Assembly: GCA_905478855.1 (NCBI GenBank) | Contig: CAJQKF010000089.1 | Coordinates: 1 to 50,768 of the forward strand | Direction: 5' to 3' | Origin: an uncultured Gammaproteobacteria bacterium | Lineage (GTDB): Bacteria > Pseudomonadota > Gammaproteobacteria > Arenicellales > CAJQKF01 | DNA length: 50,768 nucleotides | Shown: piece by piece, positions 37,301-46,146 of the stretch | Layout: every line of letters starts with the position of its first letter | How positions within the stretch are numbered: position 1 is the first letter of the stretch | Notes under the pieces: generated by a model | Told to the model about the DNA's origin: nothing | Seen by the model: the letters and a program-made list of their open reading frames with translations, nothing else | Database searches by the model: none | Program-made: the position numbers and the translations under genes

Positions 37301-38317
37301 AACAATACCGGCCTTCGGTTTACTACCTCGTCCTGTCGCACCCTCATCACGGATCTCCCCGCCGGAACCCGTAGCAGCCCCCGGAAATGGTGAAATCGCA
37401 GTGGGGTGATTATGGGTTTCAACTTTCATAATGATCGGTATGTTTTCGTCTTTAAACGAATAAACACCTGTCTTGTATTCAGCAGAGAAATAAGCCGCAT
37501 CACCACCTTCAACGACTGCCGAATTATCCTTATAGGCAACAAGTGTTCCTTCCGGGCTTGCCTGATGAGTAGTTCGAACCATCGAAAACAATGAGTCCGG
37601 TTGCTCTTTGCCATCAACAACCCAATTGGCGTTAAAAATTTTATGCCGGCAATGCTCAGAGTTAACCTGAGCAAACATCATTAATTCCGCATCGGTAGGG
37701 TTCCTACCCATGTTTTCATATTGATCAACAAGATAATCAATTTCATCATAGGTTAATGCATAGCCATATTGCTCGTTGGCTTGCAGCAATGCCTCACGTC
37801 CTCCTGACATCAAGTCCACATACTGCAACGCACCACGTTCATGTTCCACAAATAATTCCGGAACATCATCCATAAACCAGGACTCTGTCATCGGGTCATA
37901 CAGTTTTGATGCTAATAAATCCAATTCTTCTTTCAGTAAAGACTCTTTGGCATCAATATTCCATAGAACACCGCGCTCAATTCGACGAACCTCGGTTAAG
38001 CCACAGCGGTTCACTATATCGGTAGCTTTACTGGACCAAGGCGAGATCGTGCCAATACGCGGCAGTACAATAATAGAAATACCTTTTGTTCGAGGTATCG
38101 ACTCAACATTTATGTGCCCGAGTAAATCCTTTAGTTTCTCAGCCTCGTTTAATGATAACTCGCGGCCCACATCGACAAAGTGTCGATAATGAGCCGTTAC
38201 GACATAGGCATCAATGGACAGAGAAGATAACTTCTCATTTATTTTTTTTAGCCGAAAGAGCGAAAAGGCTTCGGAACCGTCTATAAACATAGGTAAATAA
38301 AGAGAATTGAATGACAA
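34391..38317 (-). CDS. purL: phosphoribosylformylglycinamidine synthase (large type)
   Basis: This is the fourth step of de novo purine synthesis: FGAR plus glutamine plus ATP gives FGAM. The single 1308-residue chain has the order of the gammaproteobacterial enzyme. There is an N-terminal PurS-like domain, then two ATP-binding halves: ETHNHPTAISPFPGAATGSGG with GLGGGAASS, and VGKDSMSMH with SCHDISDGGL. A C-terminal glutaminase follows, with catalytic Cys1148 in GVCNGCQMM and MPHPERVFR. E. coli PurL is 1295 residues. No PurR-type box is evident upstream. Many antisense open frames across it are shadows. Confidence 0.98.
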   Translation of the reverse strand: MSFNSLYLPMFIDGSEAFSLFRLKKINEKLSSLSIDAYVVTAHYRHFVDVGRELSLNEAEKLKDLLGHINVESIPRTKGISIIVLPRIGTISPWSSKATDIVNRCGLTEVRRIERGVLWNIDAKESLLKEELDLLASKLYDPMTESWFMDDVPELFVEHERGALQYVDLMSGGREALLQANEQYGYALTYDEIDYLVDQYENMGRNPTDAELMMFAQVNSEHCRHKIFNANWVVDGKEQPDSLFSMVRTTHQASPEGTLVAYKDNSAVVEGGDAAYFSAEYKTGVYSFKDENIPIIMKVETHNHPTAISPFPGAATGSGGEIRDEGATGRGSKPKAGIVGFTVSNLHLPGFPRNWESQPFLNPRMASALSIMLDGPIGAASFNNEFGRPNIGGYFRSFEWNGPDDTSYGYHKPVMLAGGLGNIRSAHVEKNRIPSGTPIVVLGGPAMLIGLGGGAASSVNAGSSSAELDFTSVQRGNPEMQRRCQEVIDRCTGMGEQNPIVSIHDVGAGGLSNALPELVHDAGRGGHFELRKILSDEHSMSPMQIWCNESQERYVLAIDSVRLKEFESICLREKCLYAVVGTATEQQTLRLTDGLQSLEDENNNQNTVDPISLEMQMLLGHPPKMVREYYTVDLRYPDLLLPERSIVEHLLDVLRLPTVADKSFLITIGDRSVGGHVVRDQMVGPWQVPVADVAVTATGYIGNRGEAMSLGERSPLALINPAASARIAVAEALTNLCATDIDGLSRVSLSANWMAAVGRPGQDQALHEGVLAATDLCRSLGVSIPVGKDSMSMHTAWQDQNNTQQSVTSPLTLVVTAFSPVVDTRLTSTPQILEPFEESKLLWIDLGQGLSRLGGSCLAQVHGQIGNQSPDVVETEKLAAMLNCVVELRRHGVLLSCHDISDGGLITGLVEMAFAGRCGLEIELVSDKPVVDTLFAEELGMILQIRGGDDRIVRSILGDFKLTSIVRELGRPVSGEQIRISVNSLNVVDESRITLHKAWSETSWVMQSIRDNPECATEEYELLSSDDTGLNAYLTYDSDLDISLPFVGLPSRPKIAILREQGVNGQLEMAAAFSLAGFEAVDVTMSDLIEKRHNLSTFQGIAACGGFSFGDVLGAGQGWAKSILFNSYLYDEFAAFFSRPDSFSLGVCNGCQMMSSLKFIIPGAETWPEFLRNRSEQYEARLVLTRIEKDNNSLFFKGMQGSVLPVVVAHGEGRADYGAAGYAGKSGNATVAMRYVTNQHTEAWSYPANPNGSQSAIASVTSDDGRVTIMMPHPERVFRTRCLSWHPTEWGEFSPWMRIFRNARTAVG

Positions 38318-38453
38318 GTGACGTTACGCAGCATAGCAACTGAACGTAAATGCTCGGAAACTTCAAACACACTTTACATATAATCAGAAAAATCTAATTT
38401 TGTGAGAAAGCTCCCATTCCAGAAACCTAATTGTACCACCGACAACAAATTAA

Positions 38454-39353
38454 TCAGTCCATTTTCCAATATAAACGGTTATCTTTAATTCTCGCAGTCG
38501 CGCCTATCCCTAAAGGATAATTCAGGGGAACATGACCGAATTGAGCATCTTTAAATACCGGGCACTCTACTCTATCCTGAAGATGTTTTGGAAAATAGCC
38601 CAGTTCTGACTGTATTGGGTCTTCACGGGCTGTTAGTTGACCGAGCACAATAGCGTCCGGTAATCTCATATCTTGACTCTGAGCCCACTGATTCCAGTAG
38701 CGTAGGAGTCGTTCTGACGATTCGTTGACATCCTCAAGGAAGAGAATGTAGGGCTGATCCAATTGGGGCATATACGGCGTGCCAATGAGCGCCGTAATCA
38801 CCGACAAACAACCACCAAATAACTTACCAGAAATCTCGTGCCTATGATCACCTTCAAGTGATAGTTCCCCACCGATTTCTTCAGGCCAGTTTCCAAGCAT
38901 ATTTAACAGCTGGCCCACATCGTCATTACTGTTTTTCCAAAGTAATGAGCCAGGCATTGGACAGTGCAAAGAATTCCAACCCAACTTACGAGACACAGCA
39001 AACTGCAGCGCAGTAATATCTGAGAAGCCTGTTAGAAGTTTTTTAGGTGCAGCACGACACCTATCCCAATCAATAGATTCTAATAGATCTGAAGCACCGT
39101 AACCGCCGCGAGCGCACATTAGAATTGCATGATGCGGATCCAATAATGCTTCTTCTAACAATCGAGCACGAATAAAAACCCCGTCAGCGCTCAATCTAGA
39201 CACTTTCCGGTCAACCTCAAACATTCGGCGAGAGACGTCAAACCCTTTCCCCTGCAAGTGACTTATATTTCTAGAAAGTGAGAACTCATTAGGGTTTCCT
39301 GACGGTTCAACAATAATAATCCGTTTTTTTTTCGAGACTTCAGTCACCTTCAT
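38454..39353 (-). CDS. LD-carboxypeptidase (peptidase family S66)
   Basis: This family removes the terminal D-alanine from murein tetrapeptide during peptidoglycan recycling; some members instead give immunity to peptide antibiotics (MccF type). The triad is visible by comparison with Pseudomonas LdcA: Ser111 in LTGFSDITAL, Glu207 in LFLEDVNES and His274 in FGHVPLNYPLG. CARGGYGASDLL is the family block near the active site. Length 299. It starts 2 bases after the stop of the odd ABC protein (TAGCAATG), so it is coupled to it, and purL lies downstream. I leave the symbol open because MccF-like function is possible. Confidence 0.87.
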   Translation of the reverse strand: MKVTEVSKKKRIIIVEPSGNPNEFSLSRNISHLQGKGFDVSRRMFEVDRKVSRLSADGVFIRARLLEEALLDPHHAILMCARGGYGASDLLESIDWDRCRAAPKKLLTGFSDITALQFAVSRKLGWNSLHCPMPGSLLWKNSNDDVGQLLNMLGNWPEEIGGELSLEGDHRHEISGKLFGGCLSVITALIGTPYMPQLDQPYILFLEDVNESSERLLRYWNQWAQSQDMRLPDAIVLGQLTAREDPIQSELGYFPKHLQDRVECPVFKDAQFGHVPLNYPLGIGATARIKDNRLYWKMD

Positions 39354-39355
39354 TG

Positions 39356-41992
39356 CTACTGCGGCAGCAACTTACGAAAATTTTCCGATTCTTTCTGAAG
39401 CTGCTCGTAATCCCCCTGGCCGACTACTGTGCCTCCGTGCAGAACCAATGTCTTAGTAAAATGTATGGCAAGCTCAGGACGCTCAAGCACCCATACAACC
39501 CCACGATCATCTTGGAATTTCAAAACATTTTGAACGAGTTCTTCTTGGGCATTAGGATCAACTGCACTCATAGCTTCGTTGACGATAAGTAAATCAGGTT
39601 TTTTTAATAAGCAACGCGCCAGAGCGAGCTTTTGTTTTTGAGCAATACTTAAACGTGCGCCTGCACTTCCAACATGATGTTCCAGGCCAATTGCCATAAT
39701 AGTAGGCTTTAATCCGGAAATTTCAACCACACCTTCCATTACCTCAGCAAGTTTATCTTTAGCATTGGCTCGGCCATAAACCAGTGTTCCAAATAGTATG
39801 TTGTCCTGCACTGTAAGTGCCGAATTCACACTATTCTCATTAAGAAAGCGAATGCTGTCGTTATTTTCCCCTAACTGCTTCTGCAATTCGTGTCGAACAG
39901 CTAGTATCTTTTGCTGAATCTCTTCAGTAATCAAACCAAGACGATGTCTGGACGTAATTAACTTGAAAGGAAGTGCAAGAAATACCTGTTGATCATCCTC
40001 TCGCCAACTCTCAACGTCATCACCCACCGCTCGTGAAATTTGTGTTTTAAACTCCAGAAGAGCTTCAGAACTTACAAAGCTGAACTGCTCAAACAACGCG
40101 TCACCAGGAGGCGCATCGGCGAATAATTCAAGCATAATTTCGGCAATTTTACGTCCGACGATACAAAATGGTTTATATAAATCATGCTCACGTAACAAAC
40201 TTACAATCCGTTGATTTCCGGCTAAATTCTCCGGCTCATAATCCATGTGTAAAGGCGCTCCAAATAGAATATTCTCTGCTACGGATAAACTAGTGTTATA
40301 AGTACGAGTATCAAACCTCTCAACGATGTCCTGATCTCCAGAATCCCCAAGTAATTGATACAGTTGCAAACGAGCCTTCAAAATCGATTCAGCAAGCGTA
40401 CTGTTACTATCCGGCGCAGATCGCGCATTCAGACCAAACTGATATATGTCAGCATCCAAACCGGTAATCCGCAAAACTTCCATAATCCGAGGAAACAATT
40501 CATCCTCATCTTCAGCCCCTGCCGATTGATAATCCACCCAGTTTGCTCCAGGATCATCAACACTATTGTCAGTTGCTTTAGAAATTAACAACAATTCCTC
40601 CCGCTGCTTTGCCTCTTCGTCATCATAAACACAAGCCTTTAATGGCTCGTGTTTAAGACCATAAACCAAGTTATCAAAAACTGTGCCGGTAAAAATATGT
40701 GCACCAGACCCCACATATGCCTGTCTGCGACCGAGAACCGTCTCCGGAATGTTTGCTAAATTGTCCCCATCAAGATCTAGACGACCAGCTGTGGGCACAA
40801 TCAATCGCGCTACCAATTTGGATAACTCTTCCTTCCCGCTCCCTGTTGCGCCGACTGCTCCAACTTTGTGATTAACGCCGATGCGAAAATTGGCGCCATC
40901 AATAGGTTTTATCGTTCCGTCTTCGCTGTATACCAAGTTACTGCCAATCAGTTCGCCCTTCAGTTGCTGAACATTTTCAGAAGGGCTCTGCAATTTTTCA
41001 TCAAACATATTTTCTGGTTGAAACTGTTCGATAATTTGTTCGTACTTAACGCGAATGTCTTCCTTAGTTTGGTAATACTTCAATAACTCCTTCCATGGTG
41101 GAGAGATATCTTTATAAGCTGCGAGCACCGCTACCAATGCACCAAGAGAAAGTTCACCCTGAATAACAAAATAGCCACCAATTGAGTAAAAGAAAAAAGG
41201 TGTCAATTGAGCCAGAAAGTTATTTAAAAACTTAATAAAAAACTTTCGTTTAAAAAGATCTAAGCGTATACCGTAAATAGTACCGAGACGCTTTGATACA
41301 TCAGCTCGTTCCAAACGAGAGGTATCATGTGCATGTATTTCATTTATGCCAGCAATCGACTCACCTACACGATCAGCCAAGCCGCGCACCTGTTTTACGC
41401 GTTGCTTAGCTAATTCATTTACCTTTCTTTGTAATTTCGGAATTAGCCACAGTTGCGGAGGATAAAGCGCGATTGCGGCTAGGCCAAGAAATAGGTCTTG
41501 TTGAAAAATAAAAAACAAATAAGTAAGCAGCAGTCCACCTTGGAACGCAGGCAAAGCAAATGCATCCCCAATGAATCCACCTAGCGGTTCGGTTTCCGCG
41601 GTAATCATTGGTATGATTTCGCCTTGGGAAGTTTTCTTAAAATGCGGCAGCGGAAAACGCAGTATTCGACTGTATAAAGAAAACCTAAAACGCATTAACA
41701 TGCGCTCGCCAAGTACCCCGCGATATAGATTAATTACGTACTTCAAACCGCCGTTCAAAGAAATAACGCCAAGGAATGCAAAGCATAAAAACAGCAAATA
41801 GGCAACCTGAGACAACTCGATACCAAATACTGAATAGGGAGCTCCCTGCCCACCTATCGCCTCGTTTATTATTATTTTCGGTATTTCGAGCGAAATGTAT
41901 ATAAAAGGCAGATTGACCAACGTGAGCAGAAGAAGGTATATCTGATCACGTTTGGTATAGCTTAAAACATATTTATAGATCGATTTTTCCAT
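39356..41992 (-). CDS. atypical ABC-type membrane ATPase with expanded, degenerate nucleotide-binding domain
   Basis: The N-terminal half (about residues 15-300) is an ABC exporter transmembrane domain with five to six helices (ABC_membrane-like EIIPMITAETEPLGG). The C-terminal ATPase domain departs from consensus. The Walker A is GATGSGKE (381-388), with Glu in place of Ser/Thr. The signature is LSIAQ (781-785) instead of LSGGQ. The Walker B is LLIVNE (801-806), with Asn for the usual Asp. The switch position is Glu837 in VLERPE where His is expected. Walker A to signature is 400 residues rather than about 110-130. The extra length contains three versions of one motif: TGTVFDNLVYG (435-445), SLSVAENILFG (568-578) and ALTVQDNILFG (725-735). 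Substrate unknown. Confidence 0.78.
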   Translation of the reverse strand: MEKSIYKYVLSYTKRDQIYLLLLTLVNLPFIYISLEIPKIIINEAIGGQGAPYSVFGIELSQVAYLLFLCFAFLGVISLNGGLKYVINLYRGVLGERMLMRFRFSLYSRILRFPLPHFKKTSQGEIIPMITAETEPLGGFIGDAFALPAFQGGLLLTYLFFIFQQDLFLGLAAIALYPPQLWLIPKLQRKVNELAKQRVKQVRGLADRVGESIAGINEIHAHDTSRLERADVSKRLGTIYGIRLDLFKRKFFIKFLNNFLAQLTPFFFYSIGGYFVIQGELSLGALVAVLAAYKDISPPWKELLKYYQTKEDIRVKYEQIIEQFQPENMFDEKLQSPSENVQQLKGELIGSNLVYSEDGTIKPIDGANFRIGVNHKVGAVGATGSGKEELSKLVARLIVPTAGRLDLDGDNLANIPETVLGRRQAYVGSGAHIFTGTVFDNLVYGLKHEPLKACVYDDEEAKQREELLLISKATDNSVDDPGANWVDYQSAGAEDEDELFPRIMEVLRITGLDADIYQFGLNARSAPDSNSTLAESILKARLQLYQLLGDSGDQDIVERFDTRTYNTSLSVAENILFGAPLHMDYEPENLAGNQRIVSLLREHDLYKPFCIVGRKIAEIMLELFADAPPGDALFEQFSFVSSEALLEFKTQISRAVGDDVESWREDDQQVFLALPFKLITSRHRLGLITEEIQQKILAVRHELQKQLGENNDSIRFLNENSVNSALTVQDNILFGTLVYGRANAKDKLAEVMEGVVEISGLKPTIMAIGLEHHVGSAGARLSIAQKQKLALARCLLKKPDLLIVNEAMSAVDPNAQEELVQNVLKFQDDRGVVWVLERPELAIHFTKTLVLHGGTVVGQGDYEQLQKESENFRKLLPQ

Positions 41993-42109
41993 CGAATACT
42001 GTCCCGTTTATATCCGGTGTACGACAATTTGGTCACTCATTATGTAGCGCATTAGGCTAAAATGAAACTAATATGTGTACATGTCGTTCTTATCACTCGT
42101 ATTTGATTA

Positions 42110-43345
42110 ATGAAAAATAAAAACCCGAAGTTATCGATCGCTATTGTTCTAAAGGGTTATCCACGACTTTCGGAGACATTTATCGCCCAGGAACTGAAGG
42201 AGCTTGAAAAACATCAGTTTGAACTTCTCATTTTTTCACTACGAAAACCAACAGATACAACTATACACCCGATTCATAAAGAAATTCAGGCCAATGTAAA
42301 TTATCTACCAGAGTACATCCACTCAGAACCTATCCGAGTTATTCGTGCAATTTGGAAATTACGCAGAAGCGGGCATATTGGCAACACCATTGCCACTTGG
42401 TTGAAAGATCTTCGGCGGGACTTTACTAGAAATCGTATTCGGCGGTTAGCCCAAGCCTTTGTTATGGCCGCTGAGCTCCCCGTTTATACAGAAAGAATTT
42501 ATGCCCACTTCATGCATACACCAGGATCGGTAGCACGCTATACATCTTTGCTACTCTTAAAACCATGGGGGTTTTCCGCTCATGCAAAAGATATCTGGAC
42601 CATTCCCACCTGGGAAAAAATCGAAAAATTAAACAGTGCCCGTTTTGCTGTTACATGCACGCAAGCGAATTTAGTACATCTCAATAATTTGAGCGAAAAA
42701 TCTAACGTCAAACGTGTTTATCACGGGCTAGATTTCGCTCGATTTCCCGACCCTGGGCTTCAAAATTCTGACAAATCAGGCAACCAATCGAATCCCGTTA
42801 CAATATTGTCCGTTGGTAGAGCGGTCTCTAAGAAAGGCTACCCAATTTTATTGAGAGCGCTTGCTGGCTTATCGTCGGAACTGCATTGGAAATTAATACA
42901 CATAGGGGGAGGAAAGGATTCTGGCGTCTTGCAAAAACTCAGCCGAGACCTCGGCATAGATAACAGAATCTCTTGGCAAGGCGCACAACCTCAGGAGCTA
43001 GTTCTTCAGGCATACAGGAGAAGCGATATATTTGTATTAGCGTCGGTCATCGACCCTAACGGTGATAGGGATGGACTGCCTAACGTTCTAATGGAGGCAC
43101 AAAGTCAACGCCTATGCTGCATCGCAACCTCGGTATCTGGCATTCCGGAATTAATTCGTCATGATGAAACAGGCTTGCTGGTTGAATCCGGATCCCCGGA
43201 ACAACTAACTATTTGCTTGGATAAGGCGATTCGCAATCCGCGCATTCGAAACTCCCTGGCAAATGCTGGTTTTGAGCATGTACGTCGTAATTTTTCACAA
43301 GATAACGAAATATCCACACTTATCTCCCTCCTGGAACGCATGTGA
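42110..43345 (+). CDS. family 4 glycosyltransferase (GT-B fold)
   Basis: The N-terminal half has GYPRLSETFIAQELKELE, characteristic of WcaL/AmsK-like glycosyltransferases, and HAKDIW. The C-terminal half has LSVGRAVSKKGYPILLRAL (nucleotide-sugar site) and GLPNVLMEAQSQ followed by SGIPELI (the E-x7-E region of GT4). It likely adds a sugar to a lipid-linked or polysaccharide acceptor at the inner membrane. It is the first of three overlapping genes, and is divergent from the atypical ABC protein over 117 bases. Confidence 0.85.
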   Translation: MKNKNPKLSIAIVLKGYPRLSETFIAQELKELEKHQFELLIFSLRKPTDTTIHPIHKEIQANVNYLPEYIHSEPIRVIRAIWKLRRSGHIGNTIATWLKDLRRDFTRNRIRRLAQAFVMAAELPVYTERIYAHFMHTPGSVARYTSLLLLKPWGFSAHAKDIWTIPTWEKIEKLNSARFAVTCTQANLVHLNNLSEKSNVKRVYHGLDFARFPDPGLQNSDKSGNQSNPVTILSVGRAVSKKGYPILLRALAGLSSELHWKLIHIGGGKDSGVLQKLSRDLGIDNRISWQGAQPQELVLQAYRRSDIFVLASVIDPNGDRDGLPNVLMEAQSQRLCCIATSVSGIPELIRHDETGLLVESGSPEQLTICLDKAIRNPRIRNSLANAGFEHVRRNFSQDNEISTLISLLERM

Positions 43346-44442
43346 AAATTGCTTTTTATGCACCGCTGAAGTCTCCAAACCACTCTAAGCCTTCGGGAGA
43401 CCGACTGTTAGCGCAATTATTTATAAAGGCATTAACCCTTGCTGGCCATTCGGTTGAATTGTCAAGTGAGCTTCGCAGTTTCGATCGTTCAGGAAATCCG
43501 TTGAAACAAAAGGAGATAATGCATAACTCAGAAATTGAAGCGCAACGAATACTACAAAAAGTCGATAATAGTAATCGGCCAGAAGTTTGGTTTACCTACC
43601 ATAGCTACCATAAAGCACCAGACTGGATAGGGCCAACCGTATGCAAGCAATTGGAAATACCCTACGTGATAGCCGAAGCCTCTATTTCGCCAAAGCAGGC
43701 CACTGGACAGTGGAAGGATGGTTACCATCAAAGCATTAATTCTGTTGCTTATGCTTCCGGCATTATCAATATAAACAAACGGGATAACGAGTGTTTACAA
43801 CCATTTCTATCTGACTCCGCTCACACGCTTAAAATCCAACCATTTCTTGATACCGATGAATTTCCAAGCCCCGCAGTTAGTGTCGTATCCGCAGGCGCTC
43901 TCAAGCTATGTGCTGTTGCAATGATGCGTGCAGGAGATAAGTATTCGTCATGGGCGGAACTGGCTCAAATACTAGGAATGGTTAAAAATAACAAATGGTC
44001 CTTAACCATTATTGGCGACGGTGTTAAACGCACAGAAATACAGCAACTATTCAAATGCTTTGGAAGTAACGTCTCGTTTCGTGGCGAACTTCAACGCACC
44101 GATATTATTAAGGAATTAGCTCGACAGGAACTACTTATCTGGCCGGGAATTAATGAAGCCTTTGGAATGGTCTATCTCGAAGCACATGCCGCGGGACGAG
44201 CGACACTCGCGGGACGTTATGGAGGTGTCGAACAAGTAGTCCAACACGGTCGAAACGGCCTACTGTATAACCGCGGAAACACAGCGCAAGCTTCGCAGAT
44301 GATTGACTACGCGATAGGTAACCGTAATGCAATAACTGCGCTCTCCAGCAATGCGGAAATCATTTGCCGCAATGAACATACTATTCTTAGCGCCTCCCGA
44401 AAAATTAATGACTTATTGAGCACTGTATGCGGAAAATTATAA
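43342..44442 (+). CDS. glycosyltransferase (GT-B, group 1-like)
   Basis: It starts with GTG overlapping the previous stop (ATGTGA), so translation is coupled. The N-terminus MKIAFYAPLKSPNHSKPSGD matches a glycosyltransferase group often found with the preceding type. The C-terminal acceptor/donor region has INEAFGMVYLEAHAAGRATLAG and GGVEQVVQHGRNGLL. The 366 residues are slightly short for GT4 but complete in both lobes. Sugar and acceptor cannot be told from sequence. Confidence 0.82.
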   Translation: MKIAFYAPLKSPNHSKPSGDRLLAQLFIKALTLAGHSVELSSELRSFDRSGNPLKQKEIMHNSEIEAQRILQKVDNSNRPEVWFTYHSYHKAPDWIGPTVCKQLEIPYVIAEASISPKQATGQWKDGYHQSINSVAYASGIININKRDNECLQPFLSDSAHTLKIQPFLDTDEFPSPAVSVVSAGALKLCAVAMMRAGDKYSSWAELAQILGMVKNNKWSLTIIGDGVKRTEIQQLFKCFGSNVSFRGELQRTDIIKELARQELLIWPGINEAFGMVYLEAHAAGRATLAGRYGGVEQVVQHGRNGLLYNRGNTAQASQMIDYAIGNRNAITALSSNAEIICRNEHTILSASRKINDLLSTVCGKL

Positions 44443-45023
44443 TATTGCGTCATGGAAAAACTGAATGGAATGATCTTGGAAAAATCCAAGGCAAAACTAA
44501 CACTGTATTATCCCCAGAAGGGCGAAATCAAATTTCCAAGTGGCAATTACCGTCAGAATATCAAAATGCCGAATGGGTATGTAGTCCACTTAAGCGCACT
44601 TTACAGACTGCCCGTATCCTTGGCATAAATGCCCCCCGTGTAGATTCCAATATTGAGGAAATGGATTGGGGGCAATGGACAGGAAAAACGCTGGCAGAAC
44701 TCAGAGCTGAGCATGGTGAATCGTTTTCTCGAAACGAACAAAATGGTCTCGACTTTCAAACGCCGGAAGGAGAATCACCAAGAGATGTGCGAACACGCGT
44801 GTGCGCATTTCTTAAAACTGTAGAGACTGATGAACGTCCTTTATGCATTGTGACCCACAAAGGCGTTATTCGTGCCTTTATCAGTGCAGCAACCGGTTGG
44901 GATCTAAAATCCGACTACGGTGAAAAACTAAAACGAGATGTCGTGCACCATTTTAAACTCGACGCGACTCGGACATTACGCTTGGTTCAGCTTAATATTC
45001 CCACAATTCCGAAAAAAATATAG
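44427..45023 (+). CDS. histidine phosphatase family protein (phosphoglycerate-mutase-like)
   Basis: The RHG signature (residues 8-10, ILRHGKTEWN) holds the phosphorylated His9. The second catalytic His is in VTHKGVIRAF, and the Glu/Arg pocket residues are in EEMDWGQWTG. The 198 residues match GpmB/CobC-like phosphatases. It overlaps the second glycosyltransferase by 16 bases. The context suggests a sugar-phosphate or nucleotide-sugar phosphatase serving the same glycan pathway rather than glycolysis. Confidence 0.85.
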   Translation: MRKIIILRHGKTEWNDLGKIQGKTNTVLSPEGRNQISKWQLPSEYQNAEWVCSPLKRTLQTARILGINAPRVDSNIEEMDWGQWTGKTLAELRAEHGESFSRNEQNGLDFQTPEGESPRDVRTRVCAFLKTVETDERPLCIVTHKGVIRAFISAATGWDLKSDYGEKLKRDVVHHFKLDATRTLRLVQLNIPTIPKKI

Positions 45024-45072
45024 AAGCTTGAGTGCCACAAAATATTCAAACCCTTGTAGCGTTTAAATCATG

Positions 45073-46146
45073 TCACTTGTTCAAACTTACTTCGCCGAGC
45101 GGATTTTCAGGATCTATTCCTTGCATGAACGGTTCTTTACGCCCTGCGCCTGTGATCTGATAAACTAAGCCCAACCAATTATTGAAAACAATTTTTGCGG
45201 TATCGCCCCAAGTATAGTCGGTATATTCAGCAGCCTCTTGCTCAGGAAACTCGGCCATAGTTTCAACTCGAGAGTTTGAATTTTTAATCTTCGATTCAAA
45301 CCCATTCAATAGTTGTTTACCTGCATTCGAGATATAGTGATCTGGAAAAGGCGGGTAGTTTTCTATTTCTCCAAGAGCAAAACGACTAACTTCTCGTTTG
45401 TATTCCTTAAGTAGACTATTTTGATCATATTCAGGGTGCCCCTGAAAGAAAACATAACGAAATAGATCCGGACTCACTGCTAGATGGACACCAGCCTCTT
45501 CACTCTCCACCAAGACCTTCATGCCGTGTGCTTCCATCTGTAATTTAGTAATTTCATTAAACCGGGAGTGAGGCACATCAAATCGTGTATTGATATTCCG
45601 CACCAGCGGATGTGAATGTACACGTCGATGGCTATATACACCCCACTGCTTATAACCAAGTGGTTGGCGTTCTTCTTTCCAGAAATACTTCATAGCAGCA
45701 TGAGTTGCAAGACAAGCACAAAGCGTAGATGTAACATTTTCTGCGGCCCATTCCAACACCTCCCCCAAGGGCTTCCAGAACGGTTCCCGTTCTAATTGTG
45801 GCCCTGGTATTGCACCTGATATAATCAACGCATCAAGACCCATCTCACAAATTTGATCAAACGAATAATAATACTGGTCAATATGTTTTTGTGCCCATTC
45901 CCCTCGCGGAACCTCAGGCACTGAAAAGGGATAAATATGAAACTGTGCAATCCGATTACAGCCACTAACCAAACGCATAAATTGGCGCTCGGTAACTTCC
46001 ATTGCGGCATCTGGCATCATATTAAAAATACCAATATGCAGCTCTCGGATATCTTGTTTAGCAGCTCGCTTGGGATCCAAAACTTCTTCACCTTCACTAC
46101 GTAATCGAGCAAACCCCGGTAACTTACTATTCGCAACTAACGGCAT
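45073..46146 (-). CDS. metA: homoserine O-succinyltransferase
   Basis: This is the first committed step of methionine synthesis. Catalytic Cys145 lies in STLCACLATHAA, with His236 and Glu238 in FFQGHPEYD, within a residue or three of the E. coli positions (Cys142, His235, Glu237). Gly111 in IISGAIPG is the residue associated with succinyl rather than acetyl transfer; acetyl-type enzymes have Glu. MetZ elsewhere in the window agrees with succinylation. The start overlaps the P-loop gene by 10 bases. It is the last gene of an operon running acuI, thioesterase, P-loop ATPase, metA. Confidence 0.92.
   Translation of the reverse strand: MPLVANSKLPGFARLRSEGEEVLDPKRAAKQDIRELHIGIFNMMPDAAMEVTERQFMRLVSGCNRIAQFHIYPFSVPEVPRGEWAQKHIDQYYYSFDQICEMGLDALIISGAIPGPQLEREPFWKPLGEVLEWAAENVTSTLCACLATHAAMKYFWKEERQPLGYKQWGVYSHRRVHSHPLVRNINTRFDVPHSRFNEITKLQMEAHGMKVLVESEEAGVHLAVSPDLFRYVFFQGHPEYDQNSLLKEYKREVSRFALGEIENYPPFPDHYISNAGKQLLNGFESKIKNSNSRVETMAEFPEQEAAEYTDYTWGDTAKIVFNNWLGLVYQITGAGRKEPFMQGIDPENPLGEVSLNK

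Noticed and set aside
34746..38286. Numerous plus-strand and minus-strand open frames inside purL
   Set aside because: They lie antisense or out of frame to a clearly conserved enzyme and have no recognisable domains.
39356..41992. Frameshift or fusion of two ABC genes to explain the long ATPase domain
   Set aside because: There is only one transmembrane domain and one Walker A/Walker B pair, and the frame is uninterrupted across the extra region, so an expanded domain is the simpler reading.
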